From Dyella sp. SG609 (GTDB taxonomy: Bacteria > Pseudomonadota > Gammaproteobacteria > Xanthomonadales > Rhodanobacteraceae): a DNA stretch of 64,000 nt. Below the pieces are notes generated by a model that ran no database searches, was not told where the DNA came from, and was given only the letters and a program-made list of their open reading frames with translations. Shown in pieces: positions 7,986 through 19,700 of the stretch. The DNA lies in NCBI RefSeq assembly GCF_012275375.1, contig NZ_JAAZQJ010000008.1:1-64000 (forward strand), read 5' to 3'. The first letter of the stretch is position 1. Each line of letters begins with the position of its first letter. A program made the position numbers and the translations under genes.

Positions 7986-9806
7986 TCAGAGCACGCCGGC
8001 GCCGAGATCGGCTTCGACCGCGGCCTGGCGGAACAGGCCGAACAGTTCGCGGCCCATGCCGCTATGGTGCGGCGAGAGGTCGGCCGTGGCCGGCGCGCGG
8101 CTGGCAAATTCAGACGCATCCACCAGCACGTCGAGCGTGCCGCGGGTGGCGTCGAGGCGGATCAGGTCGCCGTCGCGGATCTTCGCGATCGGCCCCTGCG
8201 CCTGCGCTTCCGGCGTGACGTGGATGGCCGCCGGCACGCGCCCGGAGGCGCCCGACATGCGGCCGTCGGTGAGCAGGGCGATGCGGTAGCCGCGGTCCTG
8301 CAGCACGGCCAGCGTGGGGGTGAGCTTGTGCAGCTCCGGCATGCCGATCGCACGCGGCCCCTGGAAGCGCACCACCGCGATGAAGTCGCGATTGAGTTCG
8401 CCGCGCTCGAAAGCCTTGCGCACGTCGTCCTGGTCGTGGAACACGATGGCCGGCGCCTCGATCACCTGGCGGTCGTCCGGCACCGACGACACCTTGATCA
8501 CCGCGCGGCCGAGATTGCCGGCGAGCAGGCGCAGGCCGCCGTCGGCGCGGAACGGTTCGGCGATGCCGCGCAGCACGCCGCGGTTGCCGCTTTCCTTCGC
8601 CACGGGAGTCCACTGCACGGTACCGGCGTCATCGAGCGACGGCACCTGGGTATAGCCGTCCAGGCCGGTGCCGAACACCGTGCGCACGTCCGCATGCAGC
8701 AGGCCCGCGCTCAGCAGCTGGTCGATCAGGAAGCCCATGCCGCCGGCTTCGTGGAACTGGTTCACGTCGGCATAGCCGTTCGGATACACGCGCGCCAACA
8801 GCGGCACCACCGAGGACAGCGCGTCGAAATCGTCCCAGCGCAGCTGGATGCCGGCCGCGCGCGCCATCGCCACCAGGTGCAGCAGATGGTTGGTGGAACC
8901 GCCGGTGGCGTGCAGGCCGACCACGCCGTTGATGATGGCGCGCTCGTCCACGACATGGCCGATCGGCAGGTGCTGCCCGCCCTTCGCGCTCAGCGCGGCG
9001 ACGCGGCGCACGGCTTCGGCGGTGAGCGCGTCGCGCAGCGGCGTGTCCGGCGCCACGAAGCTTGCGCCCGGCAGGTGCAGGCCCATGATCTCCATCAGCA
9101 TCTGGTTGGAGTTGGCGGTGCCGTAGAAGGTGCATGTGCCCGGCGCGTGGTATGCGGCGGCTTCCGCTTCCAGCAGCTCGGCGCGGTTGGCCTTGCCCTC
9201 GGCATAGGCCTGGCGCACCTTGGATTTCTGCTCGTTGGTGATGCCGCTGGGCATCGGGCCGCCGGGCACGAAGATGCCGGGCAGGTGGCCGAAGCTCAGC
9301 GCGCCGATCAGCAGGCCGGGCACGATCTTGTCGCAGATCCCTAAGTACAGCGTGCCGTCGAACATGTCGTGCGACAGCGACACCGCCGTAGCCATCGCGA
9401 TCAGGTCGCGCGAGAACAGCGACAGCTCCATGCCGGCGCGCCCTTGCGTAACGCCATCGCACATCGCCGGCACGCCGCCGGCCACCTGCGCGGTGATGCC
9501 GGCTTCACGCGCCACCTGGCGGATGAATTCCGGATAGCGCTCGTACGGCTGGTGCGCCGACAGCATGTCGTTGTACGAGGTGACGATGCCGAGGTTCGGC
9601 GCATGGCCGTCGCGCAGCGCGGCCTTGTCGTCCGTGCCGCAGGCGGCGAAGCCGTGCGCGAGGTTGCCGCACGAGAGCCGCTCGCGGTGCGTGCCGCCGG
9701 TGCCGGCCGCGTCGATGCGCGCCAGGTAGGCGGCACGCGTGTCGCGGCTGCGTTCGCGCAGGCGTTCGGTGACTTCGGCAAGGACGGGATGCAGTGGCGT
9801 GCTCAT
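7986..9806 (-). CDS. edd: 6-phosphogluconate dehydratase
   Basis: The 606-residue enzyme dehydrates 6-phosphogluconate to KDPG. It is an IlvD/Edd-family iron-sulfur protein. Signatures include the [15 protein letters not shown] segment with a cluster Cys, [13 protein letters not shown] near the N-terminus, [15 protein letters not shown], and a C-terminal [16 protein letters not shown]. The ATG at 9806 (MSTPLHP) fits the usual N-terminus; upstream in-frame codons lack support. It is third in the zwf-pgl-edd-eda order, 85 bp after pgl. Confidence 0.95.
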   Translation of the reverse strand: MSTPLHPVLAEVTERLRERSRDTRAAYLARIDAAGTGGTHRERLSCGNLAHGFAACGTDDKAALRDGHAPNLGIVTSYNDMLSAHQPYERYPEFIRQVAREAGITAQVAGGVPAMCDGVTQGRAGMELSLFSRDLIAMATAVSLSHDMFDGTLYLGICDKIVPGLLIGALSFGHLPGIFVPGGPMPSGITNEQKSKVRQAYAEGKANRAELLEAEAAAYHAPGTCTFYGTANSNQMLMEIMGLHLPGASFVAPDTPLRDALTAEAVRRVAALSAKGGQHLPIGHVVDERAIINGVVGLHATGGSTNHLLHLVAMARAAGIQLRWDDFDALSSVVPLLARVYPNGYADVNQFHEAGGMGFLIDQLLSAGLLHADVRTVFGTGLDGYTQVPSLDDAGTVQWTPVAKESGNRGVLRGIAEPFRADGGLRLLAGNLGRAVIKVSSVPDDRQVIEAPAIVFHDQDDVRKAFERGELNRDFIAVVRFQGPRAIGMPELHKLTPTLAVLQDRGYRIALLTDGRMSGASGRVPAAIHVTPEAQAQGPIAKIRDGDLIRLDATRGTLDVLVDASEFASRAPATADLSPHHSGMGRELFGLFRQAAVEADLGAGVL

Positions 9807-9891
9807 GCGATGGCTTTCGATCGGAGAAGAGAGGGAGAAGCGGGAAACGGGCGTTGAGGGTCGCCCGTTCCCCACTCCTGGCGTCCGGTGC

Positions 9892-10605
9892 TCAAGGGCA
9901 CCAGTACACGGCGACCGGCACGCGCGGCTGGGTCAGCACGCTGCGTACCGGGTAATCCTTGCCGGCGCCCAGGCCGAGGCGGGCATCGGCGAGCAGCTGG
10001 CGCTTGGTGTCGCCTTCGATGTGCAGATACAGCGCCTGCGTGTCGAGCAGCGCAGGCAAGGTGAAAGTGATGCGCGGCTCGCCGGCGCCATTGGCGCGCA
10101 TCGGCAGCACCTGCGCGGTGCCGGCCAGGTCCAGCGCTTCGGCAAGGCGGTCGCCACCGGGGAAGAACGATGCGGTATGGCCGTCCGTGCCCATGCCGAG
10201 GATCACCGCGTCGAACGGAAACGGCAGCGCGGCGATGCGCGCGCGCACCGCGGCGACGCCGGCTTCGGGCGTGGGCATGTCGGTATACAGCGGCACGAAG
10301 TGCGCGGCGGAGGCGGCGTGCTGCAGCAGGTCGGCCTTCACCATGCGCGCGTTGGAGCGCTCGTGGCTTTCCGGCACCCAGCGCTCGTCCACCAGGGTGA
10401 CCTGCACTTTCGACCAGTCGAGTTCCGCGCGCGCCAGCTGGCGGAAGAAATGCACCGGCGTGCTGCCGCCGGAGACCGCGAGCAAGGCCTGGCCGCGCGC
10501 GGCGATGCCGGCGCGCAGGCGTTCGGCGACGCGTTCGGCCAGCGCGCGGGCCAGCGCGTGGCAATCGGTGAAGCTGTGCGTGGTGACGTCGGTGTGCTCG
10601 GGCAT
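9892..10605 (-). CDS. pgl: 6-phosphogluconolactonase
   Basis: This 237-residue protein belongs to the glucosamine-6-phosphate isomerase/6-phosphogluconolactonase (DevB) family. It shows the substrate-phosphate loop AVSGGSTP near residue 45, [10 protein letters not shown] with ESHERSN, and [14 protein letters not shown] near residue 145. It hydrolyses 6-phosphoglucono-lactone between the Zwf and Edd steps. It sits 111 bp after zwf and 85 bp before edd on the same strand, consistent with one operon. Length is typical. Confidence 0.94.
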   Translation of the reverse strand: MPEHTDVTTHSFTDCHALARALAERVAERLRAGIAARGQALLAVSGGSTPVHFFRQLARAELDWSKVQVTLVDERWVPESHERSNARMVKADLLQHAASAAHFVPLYTDMPTPEAGVAAVRARIAALPFPFDAVILGMGTDGHTASFFPGGDRLAEALDLAGTAQVLPMRANGAGEPRITFTLPALLDTQALYLHIEGDTKRQLLADARLGLGAGKDYPVRSVLTQPRVPVAVYWCP

Positions 10606-10716
10606 GGCGGTGGGAGGAAGCGGTGGGCGCGCTCGCGCCGGCGGGGTTATCGAGTGTAGGTGGGGGCGTGCAACGCGACGGTGAAGCCAGGCTGCACCGT
10701 CGCGGGTGGTGCGGCC

Positions 10717-12186
<1,470 letters not shown>

Positions 12187-12249
12187 TGCAGTCACCTCAG
12201 GGATAGGGCGTAGACGGAGGCCGGCGTTTTCATCCGGCCCGTTCGGTGC

Positions 12250-12279
12250 ATCCTAACGTACCAGTCAAATACCAGACAA
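12250..12279 (-). promoter_or_regulatory. Putative zwf promoter with TGGTAT-type operator
   Basis: On the minus strand TTGTCT (12279-12274) and TAGGAT (12255-12250) are 18 bp apart and resemble -35 and -10 boxes. Between them is the direct repeat TGGTATTtgacTGGTACG (12274-12257). A repressor bound there would block polymerase. The assignment is inference; the sequence match is direct. Confidence 0.5.
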
Positions 12280-12379
12280 CACCACTTCGCGCGGACCGCA
12301 AGATGGCGGCCTTCCGGACCCGGCTGGAGGCCAAGTGGTAACCCCTGCAAGGCCCGGTTTCAAGGCGCGCTTGTGGAAT

Positions 12380-12398
12380 TGGTATGGTCATTGGTATG
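12380..12398 (+). promoter_or_regulatory. TGGTATG-N5-TGGTATG direct repeat at the GntR gene start
   Basis: Two identical TGGTATG half sites (12380-12386 and 12392-12398) overlap the first possible ATG codons of the GntR gene. They resemble the repeat in the divergent zwf promoter. This suggests autoregulation and argues for a downstream start codon. Confidence 0.5.
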
Positions 12399-12407
12399 TT
12401 GGCCGCC

Positions 12408-13160
12408 ATGGAAACCGCCCTGGTCAACGAATACTTCCGCCTGAGCCGCGACGCGGCCACCCACCAGCCACTGGCATATCTGCGGCTGCGCCGGGCCATT
12501 CGCAATGTGGTGGAGCACCGCGACATCGAGCCCGGGCAGGCCCTGCCCAGCGAGCGCGACCTGTCGCGCGCGCTCAGCCTGTCGCGGGTGACCGTGCGCA
12601 AGGCCATCGCCGGCCTGGTCGAGGAAGGCATTCTTACCCAGCGGCATGGCGCGGGCACCTTCGTGGCCGAGCGCATCATCAAGCCGATGTCGCGCCTGAC
12701 CAGCTTTACCGAAGACCTGCGCGCGCGCGGCCTGAATCCGCGTTCGGAGTTCTTCGAGCGCGGCATCGGCGAAGTGACGCCGGAGGAATCGATGGCGATG
12801 AACCTCTCGCCCGGCGTGCAGGTCGCCCGCCTGCACCGCGTGCGCTATGCGCGCGAGGAGCCGCTGGCGATCGAGCGCACCGTGGTGCCGGCCAGCGTGC
12901 TGCCGGATCCGCTGATCGTGCACGACTCCTTGTATGAAGTGCTGGAAAGCCTGGGCTGCCGCCCGCGCCGCGCCCTGCAGCGCCTGCGCGCGGTGTCGCT
13001 GGGCGCGCAGCAGGCGCGCCTGCTGCACGTGCCGACCGGCAGCGCGGGGCTGAATATCGAGCGGCGCAGCTTTCTCGACGACGGGCGCGTGGTGGAGTTC
13101 ACCGTGTCCTGGTACCGCGGCGACATCTACGACTTCGTGGCCGAGCTGCATACGGACTGA
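12408..13160 (+). CDS. GntR family (HutC/NagQ-type) transcriptional regulator
   Basis: The 250-residue protein has an N-terminal winged helix-turn-helix (about 20-85, with LPSERDLSRALSLSRVTVRKAI and QRHGAGTFV). A UTRA effector domain (about 95-245) of the HutC/FarR/NagR class follows; it typically binds a sugar phosphate or other metabolite. Starts at 12384, 12396 and 12408 are in frame. I chose METALVN at 12408 because the TGGTATG repeats overlap the earlier two. It is divergent from zwf-pgl-edd-eda and followed by two TonB receptors, so it probably controls sugar catabolism and perhaps uptake. Confidence 0.85.
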   Translation: METALVNEYFRLSRDAATHQPLAYLRLRRAIRNVVEHRDIEPGQALPSERDLSRALSLSRVTVRKAIAGLVEEGILTQRHGAGTFVAERIIKPMSRLTSFTEDLRARGLNPRSEFFERGIGEVTPEESMAMNLSPGVQVARLHRVRYAREEPLAIERTVVPASVLPDPLIVHDSLYEVLESLGCRPRRALQRLRAVSLGAQQARLLHVPTGSAGLNIERRSFLDDGRVVEFTVSWYRGDIYDFVAELHTD

Positions 13161-13169
13161 GGTCCGCGC

Positions 13170-13199
13170 AAAAAAAACGCCGCCGGGGATGCCGGCGGC
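13170..13199 (-). terminator. Terminator of the first Oar-like TonB receptor gene
   Basis: On the minus strand an 8-bp stem (13199-13192 with 13186-13179) is followed by a run of eight T (13177-13170). It lies between the convergent GntR and receptor genes and has no T run on the plus strand. Confidence 0.8.
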
Positions 13200-13245
13200 T
13201 CGCTTCGGATGAAAGGCGCCGGCGCGAGGCCGGCGCCGGTGTGGC

Positions 13246-16200
13246 TTACAACGAGAAGTCGTAGCGCACGCCGAACTGGAAGTAGCGCGGCTGCTGGAAC
13301 GCCACCGGACGCAGATAGTCGACGCTGCGCACCGGCTTGCCGGTGGCGCTGCTGATCGAGCTCTCGCCCACTTCGATCACCGCCAGTTCTTCCTTCTTCG
13401 AGAACACGTTGAACACGTTGGCGGTGAAGGCCAGCGGCTGGTTCTCGCCCGCCCAGGTCGGACGGTATTCGGCGTTGAGGTCCAGCGACCAGGTCCACGG
13501 CAGGCGGCCCTTCGAGCCGCGCGGGCTGGGTTCGAAGTTGCACTCGAAGTACGAGGCGCCGTAGTGGATCGCGTCGACCGGGTCGAAGCCGATGCAGTTC
13601 TTCGGACGGCCCGAGGCCACCGCGAGGTTGGCGCCGAACAGCCATTCCTTGGTGGCCTGGAAGTAGCCGTAGGCCTTCAGCTGGTGCTTGCGGTCGTTCG
13701 GCAGCGGGCCGTTGGTGAACTGCATGATTTCCGGCGCGTCCCAGTCCTGCGTCACCGACGGGTCGAGCTGGCCGATGTCGGACTTGAGCTGGCCTTCCGA
13801 ATTGCCGTAGCTGCGCGAGAAGGTGTAGTCGACGCGGCCGTACCACTGGTCGCTGAACTGGTGTTCCAGGTACAGGTCCAGCGAATAGTACTTGCGCTTC
13901 AGGTCCGGGAACGACACGCCGGCCGGCGTGGTGAAGTCTTCCTTGGTCAGCTTGAACGGCACGAAGTTGCCCTGACCGGTGGTGTCCACCAGGAAGGTGT
14001 TGGACTCGCCCGGGTTGAACAGGTAGCAGCCGGCGATGCGCGCGTTGCTGATGTCGATGTTGTTGCGCGCGGCGTACTTCTCGAACGGGCGCGAATCGCA
14101 GAAGTCGTCGATCGAGCTCTTCAGCTTGCGCAGGGTGGCCTTGGCGCCGAAGGTCCAGTTCGCGCCGAGCGTCTTGTCGAAGCCCAGGATGTACTCGTCC
14201 TGGTAATAGGCCTTGAGCTTCTGCGCGGCGACGCTGCGGGTGTCGGGCGTGGTGCCGTCCTCGCCGTTCAAGTAGCTGCGCGAGCCGAGCTGGGTCAGGC
14301 CGGTGGGTTCGCCGTTCGGGCCGACGCCGCTGTAGGTGTAGTACTCGCTGTAGTAGTTGGACGCCGAGGCGCCGCGGATGGCCACGTTCGACGGGATCGC
14401 CAGGTGGTAGCGGCCCGCATTGGCGTACACCTTGAAGCTGGAGTCGCCGAACACGTCCCAGGTCAGGCCCAGGCGCGGCGCCAGCTGGTGACGCTGCTTG
14501 ACGTAGACCTGGCCGGCGCCGTTGAGGTTCTTGAACTGCTCGTTGCGCAGGCCGACATAGGCCAGCCAGCGGTCGTTGACCTGCCAGCGGTCTTCGATGA
14601 ACTGCGCTTCCTGCTCCACCTTCACGCTGGCGCCGGTCTGGAACAGGCGCTTCTCGGCCACGTACTGGGTGCCGGGCGGCGGCACGATGTCCGGGCGGCC
14701 GGTGACCGGGCCGGCATTGCGGTAGACCCAGCGGTAGCCGCCTTCATAGACGTTGCCGGCGGTGGATTCGAGCGTCTGGTTGTCCACGCCCGCGCGCAGG
14801 TCGTGGTCGCCCAGGCGGTATTCCACGTCCAGGCGCCAGCCGTGCGTCTTGTCCTGCGCGCCCTTGCCCAGCACGGTGCCGTTGACCAGGCCGCAACCGG
14901 TGATCGGCGTGCCGACGCCCGCGCCCTGGCGCGAATCGAGGATCCACGGGCAGTTCGGATTGGCGGCGTAGCCGAGGTTGCGCACGTGCTCGGTCTTGCT
15001 GCGGCCGTACAGCGCGTTCACCGTCAGGCTGTCGGTGATGTAGCCGGTGTACTTACCGATGTAGACGTCGCCGCCCGGCTGCGAGCCCGGGCCGGAATCG
15101 AAGTTCTTGGTCTTGTCCGAACCGAGGTAATCGGTGGTGTGGAAGGTCTTGTAGTCGTAGCGGTAGACTTGGCGATCGATATTGGTCTTGTCCGACAGGC
15201 CGGTCAGTTCCAGCAGGTGGTTGTCGGTGATGTTCCAGTCGATCTTGGCCAGCCACTTGGTGGCCTTGCTGACGTCGTTGGTCTGCTGCGGCGTGGTGAT
15301 CGGCAGCACGGTGCGGCCGGTGGTGCGGGTGAAGTCGCCGGCGGCGTACAGGAACAGCTTGTCCTTGATCAGCGGACCGCTGACGTAGCCGGTGTACTGC
15401 TCGGACGATGTCTTGTTGTCGGCGCGGTACTGGTACAGCTGGCCGTTCTCGCGGTAGATGCTGCGCGGCGAATCGCGGAAGTACTGCGGAATGACGTACA
15501 TGCCGACGCCACCCTTCCAGGTATTGCCGCCACGCTTGGTCACCACGTTGATCACGCCGCCGGTGGAGCGGCCGTACTCGGCGCCGTAGCCGCCGGTGTA
15601 GATCTGCTGCTGGTCGATCGCGTCGTACGGCAGGCTGGTGAAGCCCAGGCCGGTCAGCGCGTTGGTCACGGCGTAGCCGTTGATGTAGTACTGGTTCTCC
15701 GACGCCGACGAACCGCCGAACGAAGCCACGTTGCCGTAGCGCGAGTCGCCCGACACCACGCCCGGCGCCAGCAGCGCGGCGGCGGTGACGTTGCGCGCCA
15801 GCGGCAGCTTCTGCAGCTGTTCGGAAGTGAGCACGGTGCGCGAGTCCACCGCCGACACGTCGATCGCCGGCAGCGCATTGCCGATCACCTGGATGCCTTC
15901 CAGCGTCTGCGCATTGCCGGATGCCGCGGTGGCCGCGCCGGTGAACGAGACATCCACGCCGCCGCCGAGCGCGACCTGCACGTTGTCGCGGCTTTCCAGC
16001 GTCTTGCCGTCCTTCTGCACGCTGACCTTGTAGCGGCCGACCGGCAGCGAAGCGGCGCGGTAGCGGCCGTCGGCGTCCACCCCGATGTCGCGGGCGAAGC
16101 CGGTGTCCAGGTTTTCGATATGGATGGTGCTGCCGGCCTCGGCCGAGCGGCCGAAGATGACGCCGGAGGCATTGGACTGCGCCATCGCCGTGCCGGCGAG

Positions 16201-16275
16201 GCTCATGCCCAGCGCGAGGGCGAGGGCGGTACGGCGGCACACCGCCGCGTGACGCGGTTGGCGGAACGTCTGCAT
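13246..16275 (-). CDS. TonB-dependent receptor, Oar-like, with carboxypeptidase-regulatory-like N-terminus
   Basis: The 1009-residue outer-membrane receptor has a signal peptide (ending AMAQ) and a small beta-sandwich domain (about 35-110, with TIHIENLDTGFARDIGVDADG). The plug (about 120-250) contains the YGAEYGRSTGGVINVVTKRGG segment. A long beta-barrel follows and ends in RYDFSL. Oar-like receptors import large substrates using TonB energy; the ligand is unknown. The ATG at 16275 follows GGGGAGA; an upstream ATG at 16326 lacks this. It is clearly paralogous to the next gene and has its own promoter and terminator. Confidence 0.9.
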   Translation of the reverse strand: MQTFRQPRHAAVCRRTALALALGMSLAGTAMAQSNASGVIFGRSAEAGSTIHIENLDTGFARDIGVDADGRYRAASLPVGRYKVSVQKDGKTLESRDNVQVALGGGVDVSFTGAATAASGNAQTLEGIQVIGNALPAIDVSAVDSRTVLTSEQLQKLPLARNVTAAALLAPGVVSGDSRYGNVASFGGSSASENQYYINGYAVTNALTGLGFTSLPYDAIDQQQIYTGGYGAEYGRSTGGVINVVTKRGGNTWKGGVGMYVIPQYFRDSPRSIYRENGQLYQYRADNKTSSEQYTGYVSGPLIKDKLFLYAAGDFTRTTGRTVLPITTPQQTNDVSKATKWLAKIDWNITDNHLLELTGLSDKTNIDRQVYRYDYKTFHTTDYLGSDKTKNFDSGPGSQPGGDVYIGKYTGYITDSLTVNALYGRSKTEHVRNLGYAANPNCPWILDSRQGAGVGTPITGCGLVNGTVLGKGAQDKTHGWRLDVEYRLGDHDLRAGVDNQTLESTAGNVYEGGYRWVYRNAGPVTGRPDIVPPPGTQYVAEKRLFQTGASVKVEQEAQFIEDRWQVNDRWLAYVGLRNEQFKNLNGAGQVYVKQRHQLAPRLGLTWDVFGDSSFKVYANAGRYHLAIPSNVAIRGASASNYYSEYYTYSGVGPNGEPTGLTQLGSRSYLNGEDGTTPDTRSVAAQKLKAYYQDEYILGFDKTLGANWTFGAKATLRKLKSSIDDFCDSRPFEKYAARNNIDISNARIAGCYLFNPGESNTFLVDTTGQGNFVPFKLTKEDFTTPAGVSFPDLKRKYYSLDLYLEHQFSDQWYGRVDYTFSRSYGNSEGQLKSDIGQLDPSVTQDWDAPEIMQFTNGPLPNDRKHQLKAYGYFQATKEWLFGANLAVASGRPKNCIGFDPVDAIHYGASYFECNFEPSPRGSKGRLPWTWSLDLNAEYRPTWAGENQPLAFTANVFNVFSKKEELAVIEVGESSISSATGKPVRSVDYLRPVAFQQPRYFQFGVRYDFSL

Positions 16276-16432
16276 TGGTTGATCTCCCCGAGAAATCCAA
16301 AAGGACGGGCGAAAAGTTCGCCCCAAAGCGTCGCGGGAAATCGCGGCAGGTCCCTTCGAAAGCGGATCGGCGGAAAGCGGCAGGCGACCCCTCGCCTGGC
16401 GCGCTTCGCAACTTCTCGCGGGTCGCTCGCCG

Positions 16433-16486
16433 ACCTTAGAGGGGGGTCGGAAAGGGAGTCAACAAAAAACTAAGATTTTTTCTTAG
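16433..16486 (-). promoter_or_regulatory. Putative promoter and upstream inverted repeat of the first Oar-like receptor
   Basis: On the minus strand TTGACT (16462-16457) and TAAGGT (16438-16433) are 18 bp apart. Just upstream is a perfect inverted repeat CTAAGA-ttttt-TCTTAG (16470-16486), a possible activator site. The remainder of the 455-bp gap to the second receptor holds that gene's terminator and no coding sequence. Confidence 0.45.
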
Positions 16487-16648
16487 GCGGAGTCATGCAC
16501 TGATACGCTTGCAACACCTTGTATGGAAAGCAATTTGGAAAAATCGCCCGGCAAGAAAAAAAGTGAATAAATACTTAACGTACACCGACGCGACCGGATC
16601 GTAGGAATTTCACCCCCCCTGCCAGCAGGGAATCGCGGCCGTGTGCGC

Positions 16649-16675
16649 AAAAAAAGGCCGCCGTTCCCGGCGGCC
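16649..16675 (-). terminator. Terminator of the second Oar-like TonB receptor gene
   Basis: On the minus strand a perfect 8-bp stem (16675-16668 with 16663-16656) with a GGAA loop is followed by seven T (16655-16649), 53 bp after the stop codon. Confidence 0.9.
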
Positions 16676-16728
16676 AATTCGGGGAGATACGCGCCCGGCG
16701 AAGCCAGGCGCGCTTTCCTCTGTCGTTG

Positions 16729-19700
16729 TTATAGCGAGAAGTCGTACCGGGCTTCGAACTGCACGTAGCGCGGCACCTGGAAGCTGATCGGACGGTTGTA
16801 GACCGGGTCGGGCACGCCGACGTCGGTTTCGCCCAGATCCTGGCGGCTCAGCACCTTCTGGCTGTTGAGCACGTTGAACACATTCGCTTCCAGCGTCAGG
16901 TTGTCGCCAGCCCAGTGCGGCTTGTACTGCGCGCTCAGATCCAGCTGATAAGCCCACGGCGTGCGGCCGCGCGAGCCACGCGGAGCGATCTTGCCGTCGC
17001 AGTAGAAGTACGCCTCGCCGTACTGGATCGGATCGCCCGGGGCCACGCCGATGCAGTTCTTCGGACGGCCCGAGTAGATCGACACGTTGGCGCCGAACAT
17101 CCATTCCGGCGTGGCCTGGTACCAGCCATAGGCTTTCAGCTGGTGGCGGCGGTCGTTCGGCAGGTTGCCGTTGGCGCCGAGCATCAGCTCGGGCGCATCC
17201 CAGTCCTGCGTCACCGACGGATCGGCCTGGCCGATGTCGGACTTCAGCAGGCCTTCGGAGTTGCCGAAACTGTGCGACAGCACGTACTCGACCTTGCCGT
17301 ACCACTTGTCGCTGAACTGGTGCTCCAGGTACATGTCCAGCGCGAGGTACTTGCGCTTCAGGTCCGGGAAGCCGAGGTCGGCCTTGGTGAGCTTGAACTC
17401 CTGGAAGTTGCCGTTGCCGGTCACGTCGACCAGGAAGTTGTTGCCCTTGCCCGGGTTGAACAGGTAGCAGCCGTTGAGCACGGCGTTGCTCATGTCGATG
17501 TTGTTGCGCGCCGCGTACTTCTCGAACGGACGCGTATCGCACATGTCGTCGATGATGTTCTTCAGGTTGCGATAGATCGCCTTCGCACCGAACGTCCAGT
17601 TCGAACCCAGCTGCTTGTCGAAGCCCAGGATGTACTCGTCCTGGTAGTAGGCGCCCAGGCCCTTCGCCGCCACCGTGCGCGGATCGGGCGTGGTGCCGTC
17701 GGCGGCGTTGAGGTAGTACACGCGGCCATAGGGCTGGAAGTTGATCGGGCGGCCCTGCGCATCGACGCCGGTGAAGGTGCCGTACTGGCTGCTGTAGGTC
17801 GAAGCCGAGGCGCCGCGGATGGCCACGTTGGCCGGCACGGCCAGGTGGTAGCGGCCGGCATTGGCGTAGACCTTCAGGCTGGAGTCGCCGAACACGTCCC
17901 AGCTGATGCCCAGGCGAGGCGCGAGCTGGTGGCGCTGCTTGGCGTAGGACTCGCCGCTGCCGTTGAAATTGTTGAACTGCTCGTTACGCAGGCCGATGTA
18001 GGCCAGCCAGCGATCGTTGATCTGCCAGTGGTCTTCGATGTACTGCGCTTCCTGTTCCACGCGCACGTTGGCGGCGGCCTTGAACACGCGGTAGTCGACG
18101 TAGTTCAGCGTGCCGGTCGGGAAATGGATGTCCGGACGGCCGGCGATGTTGCCGCTCGCCGGAGCCAGCGTGTAGATGTAGCGCTGGTTCGACTCGTACG
18201 ACGTGCCCGAATAAGACTCCAGCGTCTGGTTGTCCACACCCACGCGCAGGTCGTGGCTGCCGAGGCGGTACTCGATGTCCAGACGCCAGCCGTGCGTCTT
18301 GTCCTCAGCGCCCGGGGCGAGCAGGTTGCCGATCAGGTAGCACGCCGGCGGACGCACGAGCGCGCCGCTGGCATTGCGGTACTGGCCGCTGACGATCGGG
18401 CACGAACCGCCGCTGGCCGAGGTCGGCGTCTGCGTGTGCACCGACTTGCTCTTGCCGTACAGCGCGTTGACCGTGAGGTTGTCGGTGATGTAGCCGGTGT
18501 ACTTGCCGATGTAGAAGTCACCGCCCGGGGTCGGGTTGGCGCCGCCGGAATAGTTCTTCAGATCGACCGTGCCGCGCTTGGCGCCTTCGGCGAGCGTCGG
18601 GGTGTAGCTGTAGCCGTAGACCTGGTCCTGCTCGGTCGTCTTGTCCGAGAAGGCGGTCAGTTCGAGGATGTGGCTGTCGGTGATGTTCCAGTCGATCTTG
18701 CCCAACCAGCGCGGCGACTTCACGTCGTAATACGCCACCTGTTGCGCGGTGGCCGAGGCGATGGTCTTGCCTTCCTGCTTGGTGAAATCACCGGTCAAAT
18801 AGATGAACAGCTTGTCCTTGATCAGCGGACCGCTGATGTACGCACCGTATTCCGTGACCCACGACTTGTTGTCGTTGCGGTACTGGAACAGCGTGTTGTC
18901 GGACGGCTGGATGATGTTGCGCGGATCGGAGCGGAGGAACTTCGGAATCCACAGCGCCATCACGCCGGCCTTCCATTCGTTGGTACCGCGCTTGGTGATC
19001 AGGTTGACCACGCCGCCGGTGGAACGGCCGTACTCGGCGCCGTAACCGCCGGTGAACACCTGCTGCTGGTCGATCGCATCGAACGGCAGCTGCGCCAGAC
19101 CCAGGTTGGTCAGCGCGTTGGTCACCGAAAAGCCGTTGATGTAGTACTGGTTCTCGGCCGCCGAAGCGCCGCCGAACGAAGCCACGTTGCCGTAGCGCGA
19201 GTCGCCCAGCACGGTGCCGGGCGCCAGCAGGGCGGCCGCGGTCACGTTGCGGGCCACCGGCACCTTGGACAGCTGCTCGGCGGTCAGCACGGTGCGGGAG
19301 TCGACCGACGACACGTCGATCGCCGGCAGCGCGCTGGCCACCACCTGCACGCCTTCGAGGTTCTTCGCCTCGCCGGCCGCGACCGCAGCCGCGGTGAAGC
19401 TCACTTCGGTACCGGTGCCGACCGCCGCGAGCACATCGTTGCGGGTATCGACGGTGGCGCCATCCTTGACCAGGGTGACCTTGTAGCGGCCGACCGGCAG
19501 CGAGGACGCGCGGTAGCGGCCGGACTGGTCGACGCTGATGTCGCGCGCAAGGCCGGTGTCGATGTTTTCGATATGGACGGTGTTGCCGCGGGTAGCGTCA
19601 ACGCGGCCGAAGATCACGCCTGATGCGTTCGACTGCGCCTGCACCACTCCGGCAAGGCTCATTCCCAACGCAACGACGAGTGCGGTCTGACGCCAACGCG

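Noticed and set aside
13564-16473. Long plus-strand open frame opposite the first Oar-like receptor
   Set aside because: It is an antisense shadow of a receptor with signal peptide, plug and barrel. The same effect appears at 16915-19623 opposite the second receptor.
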